Source of the DNA: Paulinella micropora
Taxonomy: Eukaryota; Cercozoa; Imbricatea; Euglyphida
Assembly (NCBI GenBank): GCA_009731375.1
Contig: BJOX01000010.1
Location: 804,446-868,445, forward strand
Length of the DNA: 64,000 nucleotides
Direction: 5' to 3'
In this document: positions 31,201-39,279 of the stretch, piece by piece
Layout: every line of letters begins with the position of its first letter
Numbering within the stretch: the stretch's first letter is position 1
Notes under the pieces: generated by a model
The model's database searches: none
What the model was told of the DNA's origin: nothing
The model's input: only the letters and a program-made list of their open reading frames with translations
Program-made: the position numbers and the translations under genes

Positions 31201-34004
31201 TTATTAGTAGAAAGCTGTGTGCGGCGGAGCGAAATTACTGCACGCGACAGAGGGAGGCGTTGGCAGTAGTATGGGCTCTCAAGAGGCTCAGAGAATACTT
31301 GTGGGGAGGACCTCTATTCACGGTTAGGACCGATCATCACAACCTTCTTTGGTTGATGAATCATGAACAAACCGGCCGTTTGGCGCGGTGGCAAGCTTTC
31401 TTGTCATGTTTCAATTTCACGATGGTCTACTTACCGGGAAAGCGAAACGTAGTCGCTGATAGCCTTTCCAGGCTAGAGTTTCAGTCGGAGGTGTCGGCTC
31501 TCGTATCATCAGTGGAGATGATGGACCTGTCCACGGACAAGGTATACGAGGTGAGCCACATAGAGGCGATGCAGATGGCAAGAGGCGTTCGTTATGACCG
31601 CACGGGTCTACGATATAGTCCTCAAGGCCCGGAGCATGGCATATGCTGTGAGGCGCATGTTCTCGAAGACGCTGAGTGGTCTTATGAGGCATACGAGAAC
31701 GCGAAGGCGAATATAAAAGAAGAGGAGGAGACGACTGAGGTCTGTACTGAACCTCCACAGGAAAATCGAAGCGAGCTTGATGAAGACCCGGAAAGGGTAG
31801 GAGTAAGGTTGGAGGACGGTACTATTCATATCGCCTCGCCTACCGCGTGGAGGCAGCAACAGGCGACGGATCCGGAGTTCAAGGAGCTCATAACGTTATA
31901 CAAGAACCCTAATGAGCTTAAAAAGACTCCACAGATCAAAGATCAGATGAAGGAGATGGCGTGGAGAGATGGGCTATTGTGGTACAAGGGCCAGCATGGC
32001 AAATTTGCATCACAGCCTGACAAATGGACTCTCTGGGTACCAGAGAAGTTGAGGCGCTTTATATATGTCGCAGCCCATAACTGCCCCTTACTGGCACATC
32101 CGGGTCGACAAAGAACTCATTGGTTCATAGCGAGGCGATTTTGGTGGAAAGGGATGAAGGAGGAGATAGACAGGGAAGTGGACGCATGCATCCCATGCAA
32201 AACCACAAAGACACCGCTGAAGGCGAACTTTGGCCTGATCGGTACATTCCCGTTACACGCCGGGATGTTTGAATTTTTACACATCGATCATGTGGGACCT
32301 TTCCCCGAATCGGCAGAAGGGTACAGATACCTTCTTACCGCAATAGATCGAGCCACCAATTATGTCTGGGTTGTTCCTGTTAAGGACGCTACAGGCAAGA
32401 CAACTGCGGAGGCTCTGATCGATAGGATCGTCTCGCAGATCGGAGTGCCTAGAAAGATATGTTCTGATCGAGGTTCTGACTTTAATAATGAAGTCATCGA
32501 CAGACTATCTAAGTACTACGGGATGAAATGGCAATATGTTACTGCCTATAACCCGAGAGCGAATGGCAAGATCGAGCGGGTACATAGACCTCTCAAAGCC
32601 TCGCTTAAGATGTACTGTATGAAGAAGGAGAATCAGAGAGCCTGGGTGGAGGCAGCACCTTCATTTGCCTTTGCAATGAACTGTCTACCCTCATCGGCAT
32701 TAGGAGGAGCCAGGAGCTCAGTCTCGCCATATCAATTGGTTTACGGCCGAGAGCCTAATATCCCAACCTCACTTCTGCATCCAAAAGACACTTGGGCAGA
32801 TGAGGATGAGTTGTTCGGGATGAGACTAAGAGCGAAGATGGAGGCGGAACAAATAGTTGCGGCGCACAGGGAGGCGGAGCGCAGAAAGACTGACGCACAA
32901 GGAGTGCGACAAGCGCACTTAGATCAAGTCCGTTTCCAGGTTGGGGATATTGTACTCTTGTACCATCCTCAAGTCCCTAAGGGGGTTAGCTCTAAGCTGT
33001 TTACCCACTGGAAAGGACCATACCAGATCATGGAACAGATGGGACCTCTGAATTATAAGATCAGGGGTAGAGGGAAGGTGCAGATTGTGAATGTTCGAAG
33101 GCTGATCAAATATGACCCCTTCTTACTTGAGGATGAATCCGTTGAGGAGGCGTTGAAACGGATGAAGGAGGACTTCAAAGAGGTACCGCCTATACAGAAG
33201 GAGGATACCTTAGAGGAGGAGAATGCCTATCGGGCACCGGTCACGGAGAAGGAGGAGACCGAGAAGGAGAGTAAGGAAGACTCAAACCGCAAAAGCGCGG
33301 CGGGGACTCAGTCTAAAGCCCCCATAGTCCGCGGCGGTACGAAGGAGAAGTTCACGGAGGCGCAGAGGAGGAGAGCGCAAAACGATCTCATCTTCGACCA
33401 ACCGAGGAAGGTGGCAAGGTCGACGCGAGCGACGGATGTCCATGGAGGAGGAGGGGAGAAGGACACTAACCCGAACGCGGGTAATGTGGACATTCGACAT
33501 GTGCGATGGAAGGAAGGAGAGGCGATTGCGGCCATCAAGTGGGTCCGAGACGCTTTTTATCTGTTGAGACCGGCAGAATCTCATGTTGCCGATGACACTC
33601 TCTCAGATCTTTATCTCATGCGAGCTGTGGCGGTCCCGCAGACTACACGGGCAGCACGGACATCGAAGAGATCCTTAGCAGCAAAAACGATACAACCGGT
33701 ACTCCATTTTTGGAGAAGCATGGACCCTGTTGAGGATCCAAAAGCTAGACAATATTTACCGGTGTACAAAGACGCGAAAAATCTCGAGACATGGGATGAT
33801 ACTATTACCCTTCGAGACAAAGACCACACTGCGTGGACTATTCAGTCACTGCCTAGAGGAGTGCTTGACATTCCTTTTGACTTATCTTTGGGCGCCATCC
33901 CTAACAAAATATGGGACATTCTGGAGGAGTCGAAGTTTGACTTGACTTTTGTTGGCGGCCCGCCACCTGGCAAAGGGGTTCGCGCAAGGCGACGAAGGCA
34001 GTAA
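28257..34004 (+). CDS. pol: Pol polyprotein, copy 1 (protease, RT, RNase H, integrase, C-terminal domain)
   Basis: 1915 residues, uninterrupted. A retropepsin-like region is seen at about 155-260: NDTMANINIV (Asp 168) and ILLSYDQLATMGAVID; the active site reads DTMA, not DTGA. RT: SVIDLKNGFWQI, LPMGLKQAPGLFQ and YIDD at 804-807. RNase H: DTDASKFAIGAV (about 956), then REALAVVWAL and RTDHHNLLWL. Integrase: HHCC region ending CIPCK, and catalytic D1344 (HIDHVG), D1404 (SDRGSDF) and E1440 (KIERVHR), that is D,D35E; GPY motif in HWKGPYQIM. About 400 further residues follow: acidic linker, basic patch, and a conserved domain beginning IKWVRDAFYLLRPAE with LHFWRSMDPVE. Product roles: cDNA synthesis and integration. 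Expression is probably by splicing from gag. A second donor-like CAAG|GTAAGC lies at 28342. Confidence 0.95.
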   Translation: MPTVDEQDTNGSVPPRREGEGTQPHKPQGKHLLVHPSRANMINDANRKAKKAMEERKPKPKARSSPTKKQRTVPPPKDSIVSAIDTSTLGVPDSVQKTLEIPEAPETQEVKLAEKGGEREEDKELELRLKTLEQKIHVLAASLHRPDALCYTDLFCETLQTTLKVGNDTMANINIVGQKFLNSHRTWVDKNIRKTKGTLKGVGSRTEITGIVTLIFKLKSGRVYRADLYVVPDYHGSILLSYDQLATMGAVIDCAARRVIYGVKNGEEEDINPMTATDSYEAFELSLATERKKLAFVHEATEAYVHPYVTVPEELTWTDNWETEMQAYTVTIPAWDRKSIDDLVVARNEEIICVAKQCPSLARFAEGGGADVHITNGYCYHAKVSDEKREAFVPRRKGRIPDTPADDIKTFITNFWGDVPTWPRSLTEVKKCLRTLFESNKPYTVILPYNEKAIWAQEIRDRLIDHPIPVPSRKQQLVVACRLGSREQSSAYKQKLRAQDKLKLIPQAFTCFDGFYTRKAPIQYANLIDMLVGLGHDDEPDTVTYERTGLDDLSEEDLSLEEDLAPLKEHKKMSEEDFQAAARKILEEGVGSEREKAFLKAKMEAYREIFDPPRAGGVKSDDFTAVIYKIPGAEPSPAPRRANLSIHEAKIAEENVRQLLDEDFIERSTSPIVSQPKIVPKPGGEWRLTINYARVNKVLEEERNPLPTLEEGRRVLRNAKFYSVIDLKNGFWQIPLDEKSRWLTAFVVGMEIYQWKVLPMGLKQAPGLFQKAMQKMLSGQYDDQSEDGFMRRRGQKAGEYAFCYIDDIIVYSNTMEEHIDHLSDVFRRIGAFGLKCNLKKCQLARTSVTYLGYEISHNRVSISREKREEIMSRQLPKNRTELHSFLAMAQYYSQFIPDWGATRAKLEKMIDFGDFEKWDEEALQAFNTLKDIIYKDPKDGGLVLMMPDFTKPFVVDTDASKFAIGAVLQQEDEEKKLRPIMFISRKLCAAERNYCTRQREALAVVWALKRLREYLWGGPLFTVRTDHHNLLWLMNHEQTGRLARWQAFLSCFNFTMVYLPGKRNVVADSLSRLEFQSEVSALVSSVEMMDLSTDKVYEVSHIEAMQMARGVRYDRTGLRYSPQGPEHGICCEAHVLEDAEWSYEAYENAKANIKEEEETTEVCTEPPQENRSELDEDPERVGVRLEDGTIHIASPTAWRQQQATDPEFKELITLYKNPNELKKTPQIKDQMKEMAWRDGLLWYKGQHGKFASQPDKWTLWVPEKLRRFIYVAAHNCPLLAHPGRQRTHWFIARRFWWKGMKEEIDREVDACIPCKTTKTPLKANFGLIGTFPLHAGMFEFLHIDHVGPFPESAEGYRYLLTAIDRATNYVWVVPVKDATGKTTAEALIDRIVSQIGVPRKICSDRGSDFNNEVIDRLSKYYGMKWQYVTAYNPRANGKIERVHRPLKASLKMYCMKKENQRAWVEAAPSFAFAMNCLPSSALGGARSSVSPYQLVYGREPNIPTSLLHPKDTWADEDELFGMRLRAKMEAEQIVAAHREAERRKTDAQGVRQAHLDQVRFQVGDIVLLYHPQVPKGVSSKLFTHWKGPYQIMEQMGPLNYKIRGRGKVQIVNVRRLIKYDPFLLEDESVEEALKRMKEDFKEVPPIQKEDTLEEENAYRAPVTEKEETEKESKEDSNRKSAAGTQSKAPIVRGGTKEKFTEAQRRRAQNDLIFDQPRKVARSTRATDVHGGGGEKDTNPNAGNVDIRHVRWKEGEAIAAIKWVRDAFYLLRPAESHVADDTLSDLYLMRAVAVPQTTRAARTSKRSLAAKTIQPVLHFWRSMDPVEDPKARQYLPVYKDAKNLETWDDTITLRDKDHTAWTIQSLPRGVLDIPFDLSLGAIPNKIWDILEESKFDLTFVGGPPPGKGVRARRRRQ

Positions 34005-34800
34005 GTGACATTTTTTTCTTTTATCACGCGTCGGACATTGAAAGCTGCATGTGGATTAATCTCATAGTGCCCATGTCAGATCATGTCTTATTAAAATGTT
34101 TTTATACCATTGTTGTTACTTGGCATTTTTATCGCAACATATGAGTGCGAGGGTCAATCGGCAAATGGATACGACACCGTATAAGGGGATCGCTTGTGAG
34201 TTTAGCGATGGTGTTCCTGGTACGACCCTGCTTCAAGTATCCAGGGTGATGTTCTCAAAAAATGTTCTCATAGTAGACATATTAAATTTTTTTCTTTGGA
34301 TATACTTAATATCGTCATACCAGCACGGTCCGTCTCTACTTGTGTCGGCATATCGCATGGTCGGGCTCACTCACCCCGGCTTTGGATATAGTTATTAGGT
34401 CTGGCCCCCTAGTACTATATTAAGGTAACCGATTGAATACAAGGGTATGTTATTAAAAGACAATGTATTTACTGATCGGAAGTGTTTTTGGAGAAGGAGA
34501 AAAATTATAACGCTGCTTTTATTGCAATAGTAATACTATTTGTTCTTGACATACTGCCTCAGAATTAAGTTACGGGGGGGACAACAAGTGTGGAAGGAGG
34601 AGTTTTTATTTACAAAAACGAGGCTGGAGATTTATAGTTGACTCGTGTCTGGCGTATGCGTTTTATATATCCACTGCACCGTCTATCCGTGGGTTAATGC
34701 ACTTAGTTGCGACACCCCGTAGAGTTTGTGCAGAAAAGAAATCAGCAATTATATGACGAAAATATTGCATATTTCCGTCAAAAAAAACGGAAAGGGGTAC
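34005..34800 (+). other. 3' untranslated region and polypurine tract, copy 1
   Basis: About 790 nt without a frame. It ends with AAAAAAAACGGAAAGGGG two or three bases before the 3' LTR, a fit for the plus-strand primer tract. Copy 2 has ATAAAAACGGGAAGGAG at the same place. Confidence 0.75.
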
Positions 34801-35045
34801 TGTAGGCATCACCCCCCGGATAGCCCGTAAAAAGTACCCTTTTTCTGGTGTCAGGTGCACCTAGTTTTTTCCCATTATTTTCAATATCGTTTGGCCGGAT
34901 TTGACCTAATGCCATTTTAACCTTGGTCTGTTGCCGTTTTCTTTTCGGCTTCACTGAGCTAATATAACGAGACATCATTCTCTTTTGGGGATTTGTGTCT
35001 GGTTGTATTACCGACTTTTTATTTCTATCTTCGGGGATTGTAACA
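34801..35045 (+). repeat. 3' LTR, copy 1
   Basis: 245 bp, TGTAGGC..GTAACA, almost identical to 24663-24909 (CCCG for CCGG near 34827; two bases fewer near 35022). Confidence 0.95.
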
Positions 35046-35104
35046 ATAAGTTTAATGGGTGCCTTCCGGAATTTTTAGTGTGTTTTCCAAGATTTGAACT
35101 TCTG

Positions 35105-35446
35105 ATGTCGTCTGAGATTTTTTTCGTCCCGGTAGTGGTCAGCAGAGACATATACAAACAGGTGCAGTTGATGTGGGAGAAGTACGATAAGAAGAGAAAG
35201 GAGGTTGAGGCGTTGGAACTGAAGGGAAAGACTGAACAGGGGAAGCTCATAGAGCTACGTGCGGACGTTGGAATCGATAGGGATCTCTTTGCGGCGGTCG
35301 AGAATATGGCGAGGCAAAGACGTAAGAAATTCCTCAGAGTCCGACTTCAGCAGGACATGTGGACACTCAACAGCATGGGTTTCGAGCTGTCGGAAGAGGC
35401 GGTATACGGGAAGACGAACAAGAGACAGAGGCGGGACTCGCCGTGA
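35105..35446 (+). CDS. Hypothetical Lys/Glu-rich ORF, C-terminal part
   Basis: 113 codons. The first about nine arise from the inverted CCGGGAC end (35110-35133); the remainder reads VVSRDIYKQVQLMWEKYDKK, a Lys/Glu-rich helical section and ends KRQRRDSP. The pattern (I/V)..(R/K)D(I/V)YKQV also appears in 19570-20043 (RIDRNVYYIS) and at 35650 (RIGKDVYKEV). I infer it to be the tail of a gene whose front is 19570-20043, split by nested transposons, but cannot prove it. No domain is recognised. Confidence 0.4.
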   Translation: MSSEIFFVPVVVSRDIYKQVQLMWEKYDKKRKEVEALELKGKTEQGKLIELRADVGIDRDLFAAVENMARQRRKKFLRVRLQQDMWTLNSMGFELSEEAVYGKTNKRQRRDSP

Positions 35447-35501
35447 CTTGAATAGAAAGCCAAAAGACTGTATACATGGTTGCCCATACTTTAGGTTTTC
35501 G

Positions 35502-35683
35502 ATGGAGGAGAAGAAATCGGACAAGGCAGAGAGGGAGAAGAAAAAGAAAGGCAACGGGATCAATGGCGTGAGGCGTGGAAGAGGAGAATGAGGAAAAGGA
35601 AAAGGGGATGTGGGTCAAGGGGGAAATACGAATAGGCAAGGATGTATACAAGGAGGTGGTGGCGACGGCTAAGGAATATGAGA
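35502..35683 (+). pseudogene. Hypothetical ORF unit 2, front part, cut by LTR element copy 2
   Basis: ATG 35502 after ATACTTTAGG (35486-35495). It reads MEEKKSDKAEREKKKK and reaches TGA at 35589. In another frame EIRIGKDVYKEVVATAKEYE reads up to 35683, where copy 2 begins, and KTFREKLIEWAKKRE continues after it at 46073. A frameshift plus the insertion would explain this. Function is unknown. Confidence 0.35.
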
Positions 35684-35934
35684 TATAGGCATCACCCCCC
35701 CGGATAGCCAGTAAAAAGTACAGTTTTTCGGGTGTCAGGTGCACCTAGTTTTTTTTCCCAGTATTTCAATATCGTTTGGCAGGATTTGACCTAATGCCAT
35801 TTTAACCGTGGTCTGTGGCCGCTTTCTTTTTCGGCTTCACTGAGCTAATATAACGAGACATCATTCTCCTTTGGGGGATTTGTGTCTGGTTGTATTACCG
35901 ACTTTTTATCGAGCTATCTTCAGGGATTGTAACA
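35684..35934 (+). repeat. 5' LTR, copy 2
   Basis: 251 bp, TATAGGC..GTAACA; its second base is A where the other LTRs have G. It differs from the 3' LTR by about three substitutions and one T. Confidence 0.93.
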
Positions 35935-36696
35935 TTGGAGTCACCAGCACAAGGCTGATTTCTTTTCTGGCTTGTTTTTGGAACAGCAGAAAGAAAAATT
36001 GGACAGACCTATCTCTTCTGAGTAGGTGTTCCAAAAAACAAATACTCCAGCACATCCCCACACAGCTCCTTTTGCAAAACCAGACGTCTAGGCGTTTGTG
36101 AGTAGGTGTCTCAGTACCCTCTACACAGCCTGTATCTGTGTCCTCATAAGGAGGCCAGACACCAGACCTCATAGCTGTTCTTGTGTTCTCTCTTGAGACA
36201 GAGACAGAGTAGGTCAACAGACGTACAAACAAACACTCACAGTTACAAACAAACTTGAAGGACACGAGCGTAGTACTCCTCCTTTCAAGTCTGTGCACTT
36301 AGTTGCCTCTCAAAACACATACATCAGAGTATTTTTGCAAATCTCTGACTGTTTTTCGACAATAGGTCTGAACAAGTGTCAGACGACAGGTCGACTTCTC
36401 AAGGAGTGCTTCTCGAGCCTCTTTGACATTATCTGTACGTAGGTCCTCGTACCTCATAACAGATACAACAACAAAAAGAGAAAAAGAAAAGAGGAGTGGA
36501 GAAGGAGATCAAGTTTTCAGAGAAAGTCGTATAGACTACTTCTTTCTCACAAACAAAAACACATAAGACATAGAGGTGAGACTCTCTCTCTCTCTACACT
36601 GTCTTTTCATCTTTCCTCTCTATTCGTTCCTCAGAGACGAACAGAGTAATTACGGAGTAGAAACAGATCTATCTCCTTTGCATTCCTTCAGAGACC

Positions 36697-39204
36697 ATGT
36701 CTTCTAGGTCTGAAGAAGCATATTGGAATGAAGAAGGAGGAGAGAATGAGAGAACCCCAATAGACCAGGAGGATAACGTTGGCCCTCTTGGGGACGGGGG
36801 AGATCTGGCAGTGCCTTCCTATGAAACAGGAGGACCAGAGGACCGACTGCTCGCCCCTGGGCGGATGGGAGAGTCGGAAGTCGAGAAGGAGAGGAGCGAG
36901 GAGGAAGCGAGGTTTGTGGCCGAATATGGCAATCTAAGTGAGAAGGAGTTTGAGGATAAAATAGGGAAGGATGAGGCCTATAAATGGCTATTCATTCCCC
37001 CAGAAATACGATGGGGAGATCCCTTGAGAAAGGAGGATATCTGTTACCCCCTCCCAAAACAAGCCCTGTCTCTTGCAAAATTCCTCAGAGACGACAGTGC
37101 ACAGTTACAGGTGCAACATGTCTCATTTGGGGACAATATGTCTTTACTGGAGCTTCTCGACCTCACATGGAAAGTGTTCGAGTGTGCTATACTCTATGAG
37201 TACCAGTCTAACAAGACTGTCCTGCCATGGGATTCAAGAGCACTGGCTAGGTTGCTCGATCCTGGTCAGGATATCGAATCAATCAAAAGAGGGGAAGGGG
37301 AGTTTAAGTCCAGGAACGTCCGAGGACAGATTAATGTCATGGATATACCCCTGAGACTTATGGAGATCAAGTTGGTGGACTTGAATAAACTCCAACAAAC
37401 CCCGATTTATGGCAGGGACCTTCACCCGGCCCTGAAAGAAATAGAAGGCGAAGCTGGAGGGGTGACGAAGATTAAGAAGTTGCATGCGGCCTTGCAGAAG
37501 GACGACGCATGGAAGAGGTGGGCTTTCACCAAGGATCATACGATCTTGGAGGGAACGGCCGCACCCGCCCTCACCAATAAAGCGGGAGAGAAGGAGTTGG
37601 CGGAGAAGGCTCTGTTCCTTCGGAAGGCTGCCGAGCTCATGTCTTTTTTTCATCATGCTCAAGACCTGCATATCAGGGAAAGAGCAGAGGAGAAAGAAAA
37701 GAAGGAGTTGGAGGCAAAGATTGCATTGGCTAAGGCGACGGCTACGAGACAGGCACCTTCCTCTGGGCCTTTTATGTCTCCCCCTGGGTACGTCCCGTCA
37801 GCCCATACAGCCCCTCCTGCCCCTACGACTAGCTCAGCGCCTACCACTGTCATTGTCAACAATAATGACAAGAAGGACAGACAGGCTATCATTAACGCCT
37901 TCCAAAAATATACCAAGTCCGATGCCACTGCTCTGACGCTGTTCGCAGAGACAGCGAGTCAGAAGGACACGGATGCGAACCTTCGAGACAAGCTCCGAAG
38001 AATTGATGCTTGTATGAAGCAGCATCCAACGGACGAAACACAGGAGTATGAGGCGTTGTCCACCTTGTTGGACCCATCAATCCTCACACAAGGATTTGAT
38101 GTTGTGGAATACAAGGCGTTGCGAGCGGTAGAGGTGTCGGCTAGGAGAGCAGCCTCAGACCTGCAGTGCACGGTGCCAGTTGCCGTCCTCTTGCAATACT
38201 TTAAAACTCATGGGTATCAGCATCTGTGTACTGGTACTTTGATTGGGTTTGAGATTTTTCAAGAGGTGAACGAAGGGCTGGGCATTAGCGCGAGGTTGGC
38301 AGCGATCCTCACTGAGGTCAGCGCCAAGTACGGGCTCTTTTATAGCCGGAAGTCTATCATTTTGTACTTCCTGAGTGCTTTGTGTGCACGACACCCGAGC
38401 AAGCTCGCAAGGATCATACAGTCCTGTCCGACCTTCGCGGCGGTGAAGACGGCGGATTTTTTAGAAACGAATATATACGAGAGGGCCGTAGCGGCTGTTC
38501 AGCCGAGCGACCTGTATAGGGAGGTGCTCGAAGCGTGTTCCGACTTGGACACGGCCACCGAGTCATTCTCCAGTGCCGCGACACAAGGGGTTGGAGGTGC
38601 TCAAGCAGCACATACAACTCGGTCGGCGGGTCAAAAGAGGGGGAGAGACGAGCCGACGCCGTGCTACCGCTATTTTTCATATATGGCGTGTAAGAATGAG
38701 GCGAAGCATGGAGTAGGCACCTGTCCACACAGTCATGACTCTGACGATGACAGGATGCGAAATATCTTCCTGAGAGAACTCAAAGGCTCAAAAAAGGAGC
38801 AGGCCTTATACAGAGTTTACAAGAAGGAGTTGGTGGAGAGGAGGTGGAATGCAAATATGGTCGCGGACGGAGAGTTCCGGGAGGCCATCATTTCCTTCCT
38901 TGAGAAGATGAAGAGAAAGGAGGAGAAAGAAGCAGCGGGCCGACAAGCGGCGCCGACTAGAGGAGGAGAGACGAGAGGAGCGTCACGAGGGTCCCGAGGG
39001 ACACCAAGAGGATGGGCACCAAGAGGTCGGGGCTTTCGGGGGAGGGGAGGCCGGACCCCAGCGCGCCCTCCCAGAGGACACGGATACTGGAATTATAGCT
39101 CCAGTTCCAGCTCCAACTACCCCCAGCAAGCTTATACCGCTGCGGAGGGGGGACGTCAAGACGAAGACACTGGCTCAGGTGAGCGTGTTGAAGTCCTAGA
39201 ATGA
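36697..39204 (+). CDS. gag: Gag protein, copy 2
   Basis: 835 residues, ending TGA 39202-39204. Same layout as copy 1: acidic N-terminus, helical regions, Ser/Pro/Ala linker, capsid-like half, CCCH finger C-X8-C-X10-C-X3-H (CYRYFSYMAC, then CPHSH), RGG-rich tail, then a Ser-rich and acidic end (GHGYWNYSSSSSS to ERVEVLE) that copy 1 lacks because of its TGA. The first 250 residues differ from copy 1 far more than pol does. The frame crosses splice donor 39179, so spliced RNA would continue into pol in frame. Confidence 0.93.
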   Translation: MSSRSEEAYWNEEGGENERTPIDQEDNVGPLGDGGDLAVPSYETGGPEDRLLAPGRMGESEVEKERSEEEARFVAEYGNLSEKEFEDKIGKDEAYKWLFIPPEIRWGDPLRKEDICYPLPKQALSLAKFLRDDSAQLQVQHVSFGDNMSLLELLDLTWKVFECAILYEYQSNKTVLPWDSRALARLLDPGQDIESIKRGEGEFKSRNVRGQINVMDIPLRLMEIKLVDLNKLQQTPIYGRDLHPALKEIEGEAGGVTKIKKLHAALQKDDAWKRWAFTKDHTILEGTAAPALTNKAGEKELAEKALFLRKAAELMSFFHHAQDLHIRERAEEKEKKELEAKIALAKATATRQAPSSGPFMSPPGYVPSAHTAPPAPTTSSAPTTVIVNNNDKKDRQAIINAFQKYTKSDATALTLFAETASQKDTDANLRDKLRRIDACMKQHPTDETQEYEALSTLLDPSILTQGFDVVEYKALRAVEVSARRAASDLQCTVPVAVLLQYFKTHGYQHLCTGTLIGFEIFQEVNEGLGISARLAAILTEVSAKYGLFYSRKSIILYFLSALCARHPSKLARIIQSCPTFAAVKTADFLETNIYERAVAAVQPSDLYREVLEACSDLDTATESFSSAATQGVGGAQAAHTTRSAGQKRGRDEPTPCYRYFSYMACKNEAKHGVGTCPHSHDSDDDRMRNIFLRELKGSKKEQALYRVYKKELVERRWNANMVADGEFREAIISFLEKMKRKEEKEAAGRQAAPTRGGETRGASRGSRGTPRGWAPRGRGFRGRGGRTPARPPRGHGYWNYSSSSSSNYPQQAYTAAEGGRQDEDTGSGERVEVLE

Positions 39205-39271
39205 CGGGAGGAAAAGAGGGAGGAGGAGAAGAGAAAGAAGGAGATAAAAACTGTTCTTTTTTATCCGACAG
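39179..39271 (+). other. Candidate 93-nt intron joining gag and pol, copy 2
   Basis: Donor CTCAG|GTGAGC, acceptor TTTTTTATCCGACAG|TCACAG. Length, phase and both signals equal copy 1 even though the interior differs at several bases. Confidence 0.8.
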
Positions 39272-39279
39272 TCACAGTT

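Larger units (their letters stand above)
24663..35045 (+). mobile_element. Ty3/gypsy LTR retrotransposon, copy 1 (10.38 kb)
   Basis: Complete element: LTRs 24663-24909 and 34801-35045, gag 25671-28061, pol 28257-34004. The 4-bp direct repeat ATAA flanks it. The LTRs differ by about one substitution and one small indel, so insertion is recent. Pol order (protease, RT, RNase H, integrase) places it in Ty3/gypsy (Metaviridae-type, retrotransposon only: no envelope frame is seen). It is inserted in the AATCTTGG block. The gag frame has a premature TGA relative to copy 2. Confidence 0.97.

Noticed and set aside
29861-33829. Antisense frames across both pol genes
   Set aside because: They mirror a strongly coding plus strand, occur in both copies at the same places, and show no domain.
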